Below are positions 16,897 to 26,222 of a DNA stretch of 48,688 nucleotides, in pieces (position 1 is the stretch's first letter; each line of letters starts with the position of its first letter). The notes under the pieces are model-generated. The model worked only from the letters and a program-made list of their open reading frames with translations, did no database searches and was not told where the DNA came from. The stretch is from Pseudomonadota bacterium (GTDB lineage Bacteria; Desulfobacterota; Desulfobulbia; Desulfobulbales; CALZHT01): contig JAHJJF010000074.1 of assembly GCA_018823135.1 (NCBI GenBank), forward strand, positions 1-48,688, written 5' to 3'. Made by a program: the position numbers and the translations under genes.

Positions 16897-19800
16897 AGCA
16901 TTTTGATATCTGGGCCACGCCCCTGGATGGCATACGACTCATCGATGCAAGTGCCGGAACCGGCAAAACCTATACTATTGCGGCCCTGGTTCTCCGTCTG
17001 TTGCTTGAAAAACGGCTGCGGATTTCTGAAATTCTGGTGGTGACTTATACCGAGGCGGCCACCGAAGATCTCAAGGCAAGAATCCGTGAAAAAATCCGTG
17101 ACGCCCAACGGGTGTTTCAAGGGGGGGAGACTGATGAGGCGTTTCTGAGGGATTTATCCGGCCGCCAGGAAGATATGGACGCCGGTCTTGAGGTGCTTGC
17201 CGAGGCGCTTCGGGATTATGACGAGGCCTCGATTTTCACCATCCATGGATTCTGCCAGAGAATGCTCATGGATAATGCCCTTGAGGCCTGCACCTTTTTT
17301 GACAGTGAGTTGCTCTCGGACACCCGCGGACTCCTGGAAGAGATTGCCGGTGATTTTTTCAGAGAGCATTTTTATCAGGCCGGCATCCTCTTTGTCGAAT
17401 ACGGCCGGAAGTTTTTTAATACGGCGACAGTGCTCAAATACATCGGCCAGAGTCATTCGCGCCCTGATCTGGAAATTATCCCGGCATTTGCCGAGGTAGA
17501 CCCGCATGAAATTACTCTGGCAGAGCAGGAATTTTCCCAGTTATTTTCGGCGGCAGTGGAATCGTGGCACCAGGCACGGGATCATATCTACAGCATTTTA
17601 ATGAATGATCCGGGGTTGAGCTTAAGCAAATATAAAAAATCAAACATTGAACCTTGGCTTGCGGCAATGGACGGAATGTTGACGATGCCAACCCCCACTG
17701 TGGATTTTTTCGATAAATTTGAAAAATTCACTACCGGCCATATTGAGGCCTCCGTCAAAAAAGGGCATGTTCCACCAGTTCATCCGTTTTTCGATGTATG
17801 TGAGAATCTGGGTCAGGCCAGAAGCCGGCTCCTTGATCTTTATGATAAACGCGTGAAGCATCTGAGAAGGAAAGTAATTGAGTTTATAAGACGCGAATTG
17901 CTGGTGAGAAAACGTCAGGAGAGTCTTTACTCTTTTGATGATTTACTGAGTGAACTCTCCAGGGCCTTGGCCGGGCCGTCAGGGAAATCAATAGCCGACA
18001 ACATCCGGAAAAAATTCCCTGCCGCGATGATTGATGAATTTCAGGACACTGATCCGGTGCAATACGAAATTTTCCGCAATATTTATGGAGCAGAAGGCCT
18101 TCTCTACCTGATTGGCGATCCCAAGCAGGCTATCTACAGTTTTCGCGGTGCAGATATTTTCACCTATATGGAGGCATCCCAAAAAGCCGGCAGCCGCGCG
18201 ACTCTTGTAACCAACTGGCGGTCGGTTCCGGAGTTGATCACGGCGGTGAACACCATATTCACCAGGCCGCAAACGCCTTTTGCCTTCAGTGCTATTATCG
18301 CCTCGGCGGTGCGCCCGCCGGTGGAAGTCAGGCAGGCAAAGTTGTTGATCGACGGCCGGGATGAAAGCCCGTTTCAGCTGTGGATTGTCCGCCGGGAGCA
18401 GGATCCGGAGAATAAAAGTACAAAGCTGATTGCCAAAGAACGCGCCCGGAAAAGGATTTTGAATGCCGTTGTCCATGAAATAATCCGGCTGCTTACCCTT
18501 GGACATGAGCAGCGCGCGATGATCGGCAACACACCCCTTAAGGCAAGTGATATTGCCGTGCTGGTCAGGACCAATTCTGAAGCGTGCCTGACCCAGCAGG
18601 CCCTGGCCGGATGCGGAGTAGTCAGTGTGTTGCATTCCAATGCCAGTGTTTTCTTGTCTCCGGAAGCAGGGGAAATGCAGCGTCTGCTGCTGGCGGTGGC
18701 AGATCCCGGCAATGAACGGAAACTGAAAAGCGCCCTGGTGACCGATGCCCTTGGTCTTAAAGGGGCGGACCTTGATGAAATCGATGAAAACCGCTGGCTG
18801 GATAGAATAGCCTCTTTCCGCGGGTACCATGATCAGTGGCTGCGTAATGGTTTTATCGGCATGTTCCGGGCGTTCATGGCAAAAGAATCGGTACGAAGCC
18901 GGCTCATTGCCTGTAAGGATGGCGAGCGGCGATTGACCAATATGCTGCATCTTGCTGAAATCCTCCATAAACAGGAAACCGAGCGGCATCTCGGCATGGC
19001 CGGGCTTCTCAAGTTTCTCAATGAAAAAATCAATTCGCCGCAGGCCGATGAAGAAGAGTATCAGCTCAGGTTGGAAAGCGACCGGGACTGTGTACGAATT
19101 GTCACGATCCACAAGGCAAAAGGCCTTGAATATCCGGTGGTGTTCTGTCCTTTTTCCTGGGGTGGTGTAAGAAGCGGCAAACCGGGAACGGACAAACCGG
19201 TGGTATTCCATGATCCGCAGAACAGCAATGCCCTGATAATGGATATCGGCTCGGAAAATATTGAACAGCATAAAGAGCTTGCGTTGCTGGAAGAAATTTC
19301 CGAAGACATTCGTCTGCTGTATGTGGCGTTGACCAGAGCCAGCTGCCGTTGTTATATGGTCTGGGGAGCGCTGAGCGGCGGAGAATATTCAGCCCCGGCC
19401 TATCTGTTCCATCAGGTGAAGGCTGCAACACCTTCCCGGATGATGGAAGATACTGCCAATCGGTTCAAGTCTCTTGCCGATGAGGAGTTGATCGCCGATA
19501 TCGCGGCCCTTGAGCAGGCTTCAGGAAACACCGTGGTCAGCACCAGGTTGCCTTCTGGAAAACCGGGACAGCTATCATTGATCCAACCCCATGAGACGCG
19601 CCTTGAGTTCAAGGCCTTTGACGGGGTTATTTCCAGAAATTTTCGCATTGCAAGTTTTTCTTCCCTGGTCCAGGAGCACGGCGGAGCTGACATTCTGGAC
19701 TATGACAGTATCCACAAGGCGTCCAGGGATTCTGAGACTACGCCCGGCGCTGTTGCTCCGGAGTCGGCCGCCATATTCTCTTTCCCGCAAGGGGCAGGAC

Positions 19801-20519
19801 CTGGAACCTTCATGCATGATTTGCTGGAGCATTATGATTTCACCTGCGAAGACCGGCAGGTCCTCAGAAAACTGGTGCGCGACAAGCTTCAACTCCATGG
19901 GTACGCGGTATCCTGGGAAGAGGCGATTGTCGCAATGGTGGATAATGTGATAATGACCCCCTTGCTTGCCGATGATCCCGAATGTCGACTCTCACAGGTA
20001 TCCGGACCAGCAAGGCTGAACGAAATGGAGTTTTATTTCCCGCAGGTGTCGGTAAGCGCAGGTGCGATCAAAGCAATTATCAACCGGGGCGGAAAGAGGA
20101 GTTCCGGAGTTGAGGACAACCAGGTGTCTCATGGTTTTGGGGCAAAGACCCTTGAGGGGTTTATGAAAGGATTTGTGGATCTGGTGTTTCAGCGAAACGG
20201 CAGATTCTACATCGTTGACTGGAAATCCAACCATCTCGGCAACAGGGTGGAGGATTATTCCCAGGATCGTCTCCGGAAAATAATCCGGGACCGGTCATAT
20301 GATCTGCAATATCATATTTATACCGTGGCCTTGCACAGGTATCTTGGAAGCAGGCTGGCTGATTATGAGTATCTGAAACATTTTGGCGGGGTGTTTTATA
20401 TTTTCCTGCGCGGCGTTGACAAAAGCCGCGGGCCCGGTTTTGGTATTTTTCACGATCGGCCGGAGCAGGAACTGGTTCTTGAGCTGAGTAATATATTTGC
20501 CGGTCATTGCCGGCAGTGA
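16893..20519 (+). CDS. recB: exodeoxyribonuclease V beta subunit RecB
   Basis: A 1208-residue RecB, the 3'-5' helicase and nuclease subunit of the RecBCD break-repair complex. The UvrD-type helicase shows Walker A ASAGTGKTYT (about residues 19-28), VTYTEAATEDLKARI, motif II DEFQDTDPVQ (about 380), GDPKQAIYSFRGAD, and VALTRAS. The C-terminal RecB nuclease motif is complete: FVDLVFQRNGRFYIVDWKSN (about 1093-1112), with catalytic Asp and Lys, then YHIYTVALHRYL. The gene overlaps recC by 4 bp. A histidine kinase gene starts 13 nt after the stop. Confidence 0.96.
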   Translation: MKHFDIWATPLDGIRLIDASAGTGKTYTIAALVLRLLLEKRLRISEILVVTYTEAATEDLKARIREKIRDAQRVFQGGETDEAFLRDLSGRQEDMDAGLEVLAEALRDYDEASIFTIHGFCQRMLMDNALEACTFFDSELLSDTRGLLEEIAGDFFREHFYQAGILFVEYGRKFFNTATVLKYIGQSHSRPDLEIIPAFAEVDPHEITLAEQEFSQLFSAAVESWHQARDHIYSILMNDPGLSLSKYKKSNIEPWLAAMDGMLTMPTPTVDFFDKFEKFTTGHIEASVKKGHVPPVHPFFDVCENLGQARSRLLDLYDKRVKHLRRKVIEFIRRELLVRKRQESLYSFDDLLSELSRALAGPSGKSIADNIRKKFPAAMIDEFQDTDPVQYEIFRNIYGAEGLLYLIGDPKQAIYSFRGADIFTYMEASQKAGSRATLVTNWRSVPELITAVNTIFTRPQTPFAFSAIIASAVRPPVEVRQAKLLIDGRDESPFQLWIVRREQDPENKSTKLIAKERARKRILNAVVHEIIRLLTLGHEQRAMIGNTPLKASDIAVLVRTNSEACLTQQALAGCGVVSVLHSNASVFLSPEAGEMQRLLLAVADPGNERKLKSALVTDALGLKGADLDEIDENRWLDRIASFRGYHDQWLRNGFIGMFRAFMAKESVRSRLIACKDGERRLTNMLHLAEILHKQETERHLGMAGLLKFLNEKINSPQADEEEYQLRLESDRDCVRIVTIHKAKGLEYPVVFCPFSWGGVRSGKPGTDKPVVFHDPQNSNALIMDIGSENIEQHKELALLEEISEDIRLLYVALTRASCRCYMVWGALSGGEYSAPAYLFHQVKAATPSRMMEDTANRFKSLADEELIADIAALEQASGNTVVSTRLPSGKPGQLSLIQPHETRLEFKAFDGVISRNFRIASFSSLVQEHGGADILDYDSIHKASRDSETTPGAVAPESAAIFSFPQGAGPGTFMHDLLEHYDFTCEDRQVLRKLVRDKLQLHGYAVSWEEAIVAMVDNVIMTPLLADDPECRLSQVSGPARLNEMEFYFPQVSVSAGAIKAIINRGGKRSSGVEDNQVSHGFGAKTLEGFMKGFVDLVFQRNGRFYIVDWKSNHLGNRVEDYSQDRLRKIIRDRSYDLQYHIYTVALHRYLGSRLADYEYLKHFGGVFYIFLRGVDKSRGPGFGIFHDRPEQELVLELSNIFAGHCRQ

Positions 20520-20532
20520 GTTGGGGGCAGGC

Positions 20533-21624
20533 ATGTTAAAGGATTGTGTACATATGACCGGTGGTGATACGGTTACCTGTGTTTTTACTGAAATCATGAA
20601 AAACATAGATACCGGCATTATCATCCTTGATCTTGAAAAGGAAGAAGTATTTTTCAGGAATATTCATGCGGTGAAGATTTTCCAGCATGTGGATGCGGCA
20701 TCGAGCTATGAAGATTATTACAAGTTGCTGCGAAACGAGATTGAGGAGCTGAAACAGCCAGGAGTGACGCGCAGCACCAGAACCAAGAAACACAGCGGTC
20801 ATAGAATACTCGGCTACAGTGTCTATCGTCTGGCCCAGAATTGGAAATATGTTTTTGTTTTCATCCGGGATATCACCGACCAGCATCGTTTGGAGGCTAT
20901 TGACGAAGCTTCGGAAATCATGAATAATATCGGCTACCTGTTTTCCGGTATACGCCATGAAATCGGCAATCCTTTGAATTCAATCAAAACGGCGCTCACC
21001 GTAGTTCAGAACAATATCCACAAGTATTCCCCGGAAGAATTTGAAGTCTATTTCAAGAGGATTTTCGGTGAGGTCGCAAAAATTGAAATCCTTTTGAAGT
21101 CGCTGAAAAATTTCAATATGTTTGAAAAACCGGAGATGAAGACTGTGGATCTGGCACAGTTTTTTGAAGATTTATTCCAGCTCATCGGTGTTGATCTGAA
21201 GAGTAAGGATATCGGGATCATTGTCAATTTTCCGGAAAACGCCCGGGTGGTAAGTGTTGATCCACGGGCATTGCAGCATGTTATGATGAACTTGATTGCC
21301 AATGCAACCGATGCCATGGAAGGCAAGGAAGGCGCAACTCTGGTCATCGAGACTTTCGCTGATGATACAGTGGTGCAATTATATGTTAAAGACAATGGCT
21401 GCGGGATGACCCCGGAACTTCTGCAGAATGTTTTTAAACCCTTCTATACAACTAAGATTCACGGCACCGGCCTGGGGTTGGCTATTTCCAAAAAGATGAT
21501 GACCCAGATGAACTGCGGCATTGATATTTTAAGTTCCCACGGAGAGGGCACCATCGTCACCCTCACCCTGCCTGTGAGCGCCAGGGAATCTCAGGAGTTG
21601 AGGCCCGGCAATTTGGCCCCTTGA
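20533..21624 (+). CDS. soluble PAS histidine kinase
   Basis: A 363-residue sensor kinase without membrane segments. A PAS-like input domain occupies about residues 18-118 (FTEIMKNIDTGIIILDLEKEEVFFRN). Next is a dimerisation/phosphoacceptor helix with GIRHEIGNPLNSIK (phospho-His about residue 142). The ATPase domain has an N-box NLIANATDAME, G1 DNGCGM, F-box FKPFYTTK and G2 GTGLGLA. The start ATG 20533 has a GGGGG-type site upstream. A start at 20497 inside recB is less likely. No response regulator adjoins it, so it is an orphan kinase. The tight spacing to recB suggests co-transcription, but a functional link to DNA repair is not shown. Confidence 0.88.
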   Translation: MLKDCVHMTGGDTVTCVFTEIMKNIDTGIIILDLEKEEVFFRNIHAVKIFQHVDAASSYEDYYKLLRNEIEELKQPGVTRSTRTKKHSGHRILGYSVYRLAQNWKYVFVFIRDITDQHRLEAIDEASEIMNNIGYLFSGIRHEIGNPLNSIKTALTVVQNNIHKYSPEEFEVYFKRIFGEVAKIEILLKSLKNFNMFEKPEMKTVDLAQFFEDLFQLIGVDLKSKDIGIIVNFPENARVVSVDPRALQHVMMNLIANATDAMEGKEGATLVIETFADDTVVQLYVKDNGCGMTPELLQNVFKPFYTTKIHGTGLGLAISKKMMTQMNCGIDILSSHGEGTIVTLTLPVSARESQELRPGNLAP

Positions 21625-21722
21625 GGGCTAGAGGTGATGTTGCGAGGGACATTTTAGTCTTCAAAAAAGATTTGAGAATTTCTGGGTGATACTCAAGGGG
21701 CGTAAAAAAAGCTGTCGCAACA
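21617..21722 (+). other. interleaved inverted repeats after the kinase gene
   Basis: CCCCTTGAG (21617-21625, overlapping the kinase stop) has a perfect 9-bp inverted partner CTCAAGGGG (21692-21700). TGTTGCGA (21638-21645) has a perfect 8-bp inverted partner TCGCAACA (21715-21722). The two pairs interleave, which in RNA is a pseudoknot topology. No T-run follows. No coding sequence is supported between 21625 and 21934. Confidence 0.4.
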
Positions 21723-21852
21723 GGTCCATCGCACAAAATTAACAAATTATGACGCAACAACTCGATGAAATCCGTCTTTTCGAAGTCTCATTTTGCATTC
21801 GTTATCCATAGATTTTATCAAAGGTAATTTGTGCAGGGGTTTGTTAAAGTGG

Positions 21853-21885
21853 TATTACAAGTAATAAACGTTGATAATCCAACGT
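21853..21885. promoter_or_regulatory. two adjacent dyads upstream of lpoB-like gene
   Basis: TATTAC-AA-GTAATA (21853-21866) is a 14-bp palindrome. Two nt on, ACGTTG (21868-21873) pairs with CAACGT (21880-21885). They lie 50-80 bp before the lipoprotein start and could be operator sites. No matching regulator is known to me. Confidence 0.35.
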
Positions 21886-21934
21886 AATCAAAAACGAAAT
21901 AATGCATAGGAAAAATATTTTGGAGGTGGAGACT

Positions 21935-22549
21935 ATGAAACGTTTTTTGCAAGTCGTCTGTGTAGTGTTATTGTGCGGGTTCTATTTGGCCGGGCTGGGA
22001 TGCACGGTTTCCACCAGGACCGTGGATGCCGATGAAAAGGTGATTTATGATGAAGGCTATCATTTTTCCGACAAGAAGAGCATTGTCAACGATATGGTAA
22101 GTTCCCTGCTTGCCAAGCCGCCGCTCTCCGCAGCCACGGACCGTCCGGTTGTAATAGTCTACGGTATTGCCAACAGGACCGACGAACATATCAGCACCAG
22201 CGGCATCAGTGATGATATCCGGCAGGCCCTGATTGCCTCCGGCAAGGTGCGTTTTATCAACGAGACCCAACGGGGAAACATAGCCAAGGAAGCGGATTAC
22301 CAGCACGGCGGTCAGGTGGCTGCGGAAACCCGGATCAAACTTGCAAAACAGATCGGCGCCAAATTTATGCTTACCGGCACCCTGCGATCCATGGAAAAGA
22401 AAGAACCCAAACAGGCCAGGTTGAAAAAGAAGGTGTTGCAATATTACAGCCTGAATCTTGAGCTTACCGATATTGAGACCGGGATTATCGAATGGGCTGA
22501 CAGCACCGAGGTTATCCGTGAGGCTTCAAAACCTTTTATCGGATGGTAA
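21935..22549 (+). CDS. LpoB-like lipoprotein (PBP activator family)
   Basis: A 204-residue predicted outer-membrane lipoprotein. The signal peptide spans residues 1-22, with a cysteine at 23 in LAGLGC, a loose lipobox. The mature part matches the LpoB/YcfM type: RPVVIVYGIANRTDEHI, then ISDDIRQALIASGKVRFI, and AKQIGAKFMLTGTLRSM. E. coli LpoB activates PBP1b, but in more distant bacteria the partner is unproven. The start ATG 21935 is preceded by GGAGG. An ATG 33 nt upstream is less suitable. It sits 27 nt before a COG3014-type lipoprotein gene, a pairing known from other Proteobacteria. Confidence 0.85.
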   Translation: MKRFLQVVCVVLLCGFYLAGLGCTVSTRTVDADEKVIYDEGYHFSDKKSIVNDMVSSLLAKPPLSAATDRPVVIVYGIANRTDEHISTSGISDDIRQALIASGKVRFINETQRGNIAKEADYQHGGQVAAETRIKLAKQIGAKFMLTGTLRSMEKKEPKQARLKKKVLQYYSLNLELTDIETGIIEWADSTEVIREASKPFIGW

Positions 22550-22576
22550 TCAAGAGCCTTTCAGCCGGATACTCAG

Positions 22577-23902
22577 ATGTTTCTATCTAAACGGAGCACC
22601 CTCAACAGGGCAGGATCTGACCAGCGTTTTTGCCTGCTGTTTCTAGCCGTGGCTTTATTCCTGAGCCTGGGTGTGGGCGGTTGCGCCTCACAAAAGCTCA
22701 GGGATGCCCGGGATGAATTCCATGCCGGAAACGTCGCAGGGGCAAACCAAGCGCTTGCCGGCATGGATGACTACCCGACCCGTGATCGCCTGCTTTATCA
22801 TATGGAAAGAGGGACTATCCTCTTCAATCTGGCTGCATATGAAGAAAGTGTGCAGGAATTTCTGGCCGCCTCAAAGCTGATCACCGAACAGGAGGTGATC
22901 AGCATAAGCCGGCAGACCGGTTCCATTGTGACCTCTGAATGGTTTACGGAATACAAGGGCGAATACAGTGAACGCCTCTGGGTACACTCCTATCTGATGA
23001 TGAATTTCCTGCTCCTTGACCAGTATGAGGCAGCACTGGTTGAGGCCAAGCAGGCCCTGAAGTTATTCGCGGTCTTTCCCGACGTGCTCAGAAAGGAATA
23101 CGCCGCGCGCGCTTTGATCGGTTCGTGTTACGAGTTTCTATTGGATTACGATGATGCTTACATCGAATTCAAAAAGCTCTTTGATGATATGCCCCAGAAA
23201 AAAAACCTTGCCCGGCATCTCTACGGACTGGCCTGGCGATTGGGGTATAAAGACGATTTTGGGGTATACACTCCCTATCTGTCCGCCGCAGACATGGAAA
23301 AGGTGCAGAAGGCGGATTCCACTGAACTCATCGTTTTTGTGGAAATCGGCAGGGCACCGGTGAAGGTGGCGAGCAATATAATAGTGCCGCCCTCCATACG
23401 TTTTTCCTGGCCAAAATATACTTCTTCCCCGACTGATTATGGCATGCGGGTGAAGAACCGGGATCTTGAGGCGACAGGTATGACCGTGTCAACCGATATG
23501 GGCGCTCTGTTGCGTTCCTCTTTGTCCGCCCGGGCGGAAATCATGATAGTCAAAGAAGCGGCACGGGTGGGGGTCAAAGAGGTTATTGCCCAGGCGGTGG
23601 GTAGGGAGAATGGGGAACTTGCAGGCGCCGCAGTGAGGCTCCTGTTTTTTCTTACCGAAGAGGCGGATACCCGCGGCTGGGAAACCTTACCTGGCGGACT
23701 GGCCCTGGTTCGGATACCGTTACTCCCTGGAAAACACAGAATCGAGCTTGATGTATTCGGTGGGGCCGGTGGGTCTCTTGGCAATATTATTCTACCTGAA
23801 TTTGAGATCCAGAAGGGACAGAAGATATTTAAGTCAGTCCGCTGGCCGGTTAGAAAGATGCCCAATAATCCGCCGGAGAAAAAGAAGATGGACCCACAAT
23901 GA
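22577..23902 (+). CDS. COG3014-type TPR lipoprotein
   Basis: A 441-residue predicted lipoprotein. The hydrophobic signal FCLLFLAVALFLSLGVGGC ends at Cys36, followed by helical TPR-like repeats (about 40-240; for example YEAALVEAKQALKLF and YDDAYIEFKKLF). The C-terminal part is strand-rich with a basic end. It belongs to the COG3014 family of unknown function found next to LpoB. A scaffold or envelope-stress role beside LpoB is inferred from the neighbourhood only. No strong ribosome site precedes ATG 22577, so it may be translated by coupling. A good terminator follows. Confidence 0.78.
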   Translation: MFLSKRSTLNRAGSDQRFCLLFLAVALFLSLGVGGCASQKLRDARDEFHAGNVAGANQALAGMDDYPTRDRLLYHMERGTILFNLAAYEESVQEFLAASKLITEQEVISISRQTGSIVTSEWFTEYKGEYSERLWVHSYLMMNFLLLDQYEAALVEAKQALKLFAVFPDVLRKEYAARALIGSCYEFLLDYDDAYIEFKKLFDDMPQKKNLARHLYGLAWRLGYKDDFGVYTPYLSAADMEKVQKADSTELIVFVEIGRAPVKVASNIIVPPSIRFSWPKYTSSPTDYGMRVKNRDLEATGMTVSTDMGALLRSSLSARAEIMIVKEAARVGVKEVIAQAVGRENGELAGAAVRLLFFLTEEADTRGWETLPGGLALVRIPLLPGKHRIELDVFGGAGGSLGNIILPEFEIQKGQKIFKSVRWPVRKMPNNPPEKKKMDPQ

Positions 23903-23908
23903 TTTCAA

Positions 23909-23952
23909 ACAGGATTCTGTTGACAACAGTAAATTGTCCTGTCTTCTTTTTT
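23909..23952 (+). terminator. Rho-independent terminator after the lipoprotein pair
   Basis: Outer stem ACAGGA (23909-23914) with TCCTGT (23937-23942), inner stem CTGTT (23917-23921) with AACAG (23925-23929), then CTTCTTTTTTC. It separates the lipoprotein pair from the heme-sensor transcript. Confidence 0.65.
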
Positions 23953-24009
23953 CAATTTGGAAATATGATTTAAATTAAATAGATTTACCACGATCTTTTT
24001 GTTAAAACG

Positions 24010-24035
24010 ATCACACAGTGTGATATGAATATAAT
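24010..24035 (+). promoter_or_regulatory. palindromic operator and -10 box before heme sensor
   Basis: A perfect 15-bp palindrome ATCACAC-A-GTGTGAT (24010-24024) lies 5 bp before a consensus -10 TATAAT (24030-24035). No good -35 is present at 17 bp. The palindrome fills the usual spacer, as expected for a repressor site. The TCACA/TGTGA halves recall CRP-family DNA sequence but in the inverse arrangement and with the wrong spacing. The regulator is unknown. Confidence 0.5.
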
Positions 24036-24072
24036 TTATTTTGCGTTTGCTTAAAAAAAGGGGGGAGTAGAG

Positions 24073-24966
24073 ATGTCTTCCAAAAATAAATCTGGAGTGC
24101 GCCCGAAATTTATTGCATTGTTGGGCGGACTCGGATTAGCAGCTCTTCTGGTGATCGGCATTGCCAGCTACAAATTCAGTATGCAGGCGGCAATGAATGA
24201 AGCCAAAACAAAAGGGGAGTTGATTGCCAATTATATATTTTCCGCACGAAAATATTTTCATGATACGCAGCGGCCTTTGATTAATGAACTTCTTGAAAAG
24301 GACAGGTTTTATCCGGAATTAATGTCTGAATTTGTTGTGGCCAAGGAAACCTGGGAAATATTCAAGGAAAGTCTGCCCGGCTATGAATTCAAACAGGCGA
24401 CCATTAATCCTCTGCAGCCGGATAATAAAGCGGATGAGGCCGAGGCTCGAATAATTAATACTTTCCGGGACAATGCCGGTCTGACTAAACAGGAAGGGAT
24501 CCTCAGCAAGAATGACGAGAAATATTATTATCTGGCAAAACCGATCAGGATTGACTCGAAAGATTGCCTTGATTGCCATGGAGATCCCGGAGACGCTCCG
24601 AAAGATCAGGTTGTCCTTTACGGCGAAGAAGGGGGGTATAACTGGAAAATGGGTGAAACGATCTCTGCTGATATCGTTTATATCCCTATCAAACAGGCAC
24701 TTTCATCGGTAAAAACCAATGCCCTGATGATCCTGTTGTCCGGCGGCAGCGTTCTGGTTGTCGCATTATTTATTGTCTGGGTTTTCCTGAATAACAGGAT
24801 TGTTATGCCGATTGTGCGGTTGAGTAACCGGGCAAAGGAAATAAGCCTTGGAAAGAATCTGGAAGAAGAGATAGACTTGAGGGATGCCAAGGATGAAATC
24901 GGTTCACTGGCACAGGCAATTGATCGACTCAGAGTAAGTATGCATAAGATGTTGACCCGTAAATAA
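24073..24966 (+). CDS. c-type heme DUF3365 sensor with HAMP, no output domain
   Basis: A 297-residue membrane protein. TM1 is at about 13-33 and TM2 about 217-239. The periplasmic segment between them is of the DUF3365/Tll0287-like type, with a heme c motif CLDCH (165-169). A cytoplasmic HAMP domain (about 240-294) ends the protein (RIVMPIVRLSNRAKEISLG). Related proteins use the heme to sense redox state or gas and signal to a kinase or methyl-accepting domain. Here nothing follows HAMP, so the partner must be separate. The start ATG 24073 has GGGGGAG upstream. A TPR/signal-peptide protein gene follows 34 nt later and is probably co-transcribed. Confidence 0.88.
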   Translation: MSSKNKSGVRPKFIALLGGLGLAALLVIGIASYKFSMQAAMNEAKTKGELIANYIFSARKYFHDTQRPLINELLEKDRFYPELMSEFVVAKETWEIFKESLPGYEFKQATINPLQPDNKADEAEARIINTFRDNAGLTKQEGILSKNDEKYYYLAKPIRIDSKDCLDCHGDPGDAPKDQVVLYGEEGGYNWKMGETISADIVYIPIKQALSSVKTNALMILLSGGSVLVVALFIVWVFLNNRIVMPIVRLSNRAKEISLGKNLEEEIDLRDAKDEIGSLAQAIDRLRVSMHKMLTRK

Positions 24967-25000
24967 TTAATATCAACTTTTTTATTAAAGAAGAAATGTA

Positions 25001-26191
25001 ATGTTTTATTTATTTGGCAGTAAAATAAAAACCGCTGATGGATTCATGGATATAACCCGAAAAACAATTGCGGCAATTTTTGTAGGGATTTTTGCTGTCG
25101 GCTTGGTCGCGGTGGGAATTGTCGAGGCTGCGGACTGCGATGCTGCTTTTAAATCCATTCGCAAAGAGAGAAACCTCATCAAAAAAAAGGAATTGCTTGA
25201 AGGAGCTATCAAGCAATGCCCCAATGATGCGGAAATAAATTATATGAATGGCTATACCCTTGAAAGGCTTCGTAATTACGACGAAGCCCTGCAATATTAT
25301 AAAAAAGCTGCAAAACTGGATGAAAAATCCGCTAAATATCTTTTTGGGATGGGCGACATCTATATGGTGCAGGGTGATTCCAACGCTGCAATAGCCGTTT
25401 ATGAAAAAGGATTGAGCATCTCACCTGAAAGCAAGCGGGCCCAGAAATCTCTGGAACTTGCCAGACAATCAACAGGTTCTAGCGGTCCGACGGTGCTGCA
25501 CAAGGAAGTTGTAACTGCTGTAAAGCCCGTTGTTGTTCCCGAGAAAAAGGTGCCGGTTCCAGCCTCGCCGCCCGCAGTCGAGAAGGTCGCTCAAGTTCAG
25601 CCAACCCCGTCGCTGCCGGTAAAGTCGCCCCCGAAAAAAGAAATTACCCCGAAGGAAGTAAAGAGCAAACCGACTCCGCCTCCTGAAGTTGTTCAGAAAA
25701 AAGCAGAAGCTCCGGTAAAAGTTGTTATTGCTGAACCGAAAAAGACAGTAACACCTCCTGCGCCAGTTCAAGTCGCAGAAAAACCAGCGCCACATGAATC
25801 AACAGACCTTCCGGTTGCTCCGGTAAAAGTTGTTATTGCTGAACCGAAAAAGACAGTAACACCTCCGACACCTGTTCAAGTCGCAGAAAAACCGCAGTCA
25901 CAGAAAATCATGAAAAGTGCTGTATCCCTCGAAATTGATTTACCTTTTGTTGGCCAGGATAATTTGCTGTCCTTAAAAAGAGAGGACAATATCGATCAAT
26001 TCAGAAAGGCTATGCTGACCGAGGATATGCAAAAACATACCCGGCTGGAAATGTCTTTTTCAGAAAAAAATACTGACGACAGCAGGCTGGAAAATTTGGT
26101 TTCGAGGCGTAGGAAGGAGTTGGAGTCAAGCGTTGAAACAGATTCGATTCAGGTAGATCCGGAAAGGCCTATCATCCCTTATTTCCGTTGA
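25001..26191 (+). CDS. exported TPR protein with Pro/Lys/Val-rich linker
   Basis: A 396-residue protein. A hydrophobic export segment at about 20-42 ends near VEAADC. TPR repeats occupy about 45-150 (YNPAL-like units NYDEALQYYKKAAKLD and DSNAAIAVYEKGLSI). A low-complexity linker (about 160-300) is rich in Pro, Lys and Val. A C-terminal acidic/charged region contains SLEIDLPFVGQDN. The linker carries an imperfect 36-residue internal duplication. The stiff linker is reminiscent of envelope-spanning proteins such as TonB, but there is no TonB C-terminal domain. The start is uncertain: ATG 25001 or ATG 25046, the latter giving a cleaner signal peptide. It follows the heme sensor in the same transcript. 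Confidence 0.75.
   Translation: MFYLFGSKIKTADGFMDITRKTIAAIFVGIFAVGLVAVGIVEAADCDAAFKSIRKERNLIKKKELLEGAIKQCPNDAEINYMNGYTLERLRNYDEALQYYKKAAKLDEKSAKYLFGMGDIYMVQGDSNAAIAVYEKGLSISPESKRAQKSLELARQSTGSSGPTVLHKEVVTAVKPVVVPEKKVPVPASPPAVEKVAQVQPTPSLPVKSPPKKEITPKEVKSKPTPPPEVVQKKAEAPVKVVIAEPKKTVTPPAPVQVAEKPAPHESTDLPVAPVKVVIAEPKKTVTPPTPVQVAEKPQSQKIMKSAVSLEIDLPFVGQDNLLSLKREDNIDQFRKAMLTEDMQKHTRLEMSFSEKNTDDSRLENLVSRRRKELESSVETDSIQVDPERPIIPYFR
25709..25893 (+). repeat. in-frame duplicated linker unit in TPR gene
   Basis: A 77-bp segment at 25709-25785 recurs at 25817-25893 with a few changes near TCCTGCGCC/TCCGACACC. The offset is 108 bp, exactly 36 codons, so the frame is kept. Both copies encode APVKVVIAEPKKTV followed by TPPxPVQVAEKP. 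Confidence 0.9.
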
Positions 26192-26222
26192 CAGTCGCTT
26201 ATCCGGGTTGGCGCAGGCTTAT

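Noticed and set aside
17988-19271. 427-codon minus-strand frame opposite recB
   Set aside because: It lies wholly within recB, whose helicase motifs are intact in the plus frame. It is an antisense shadow.
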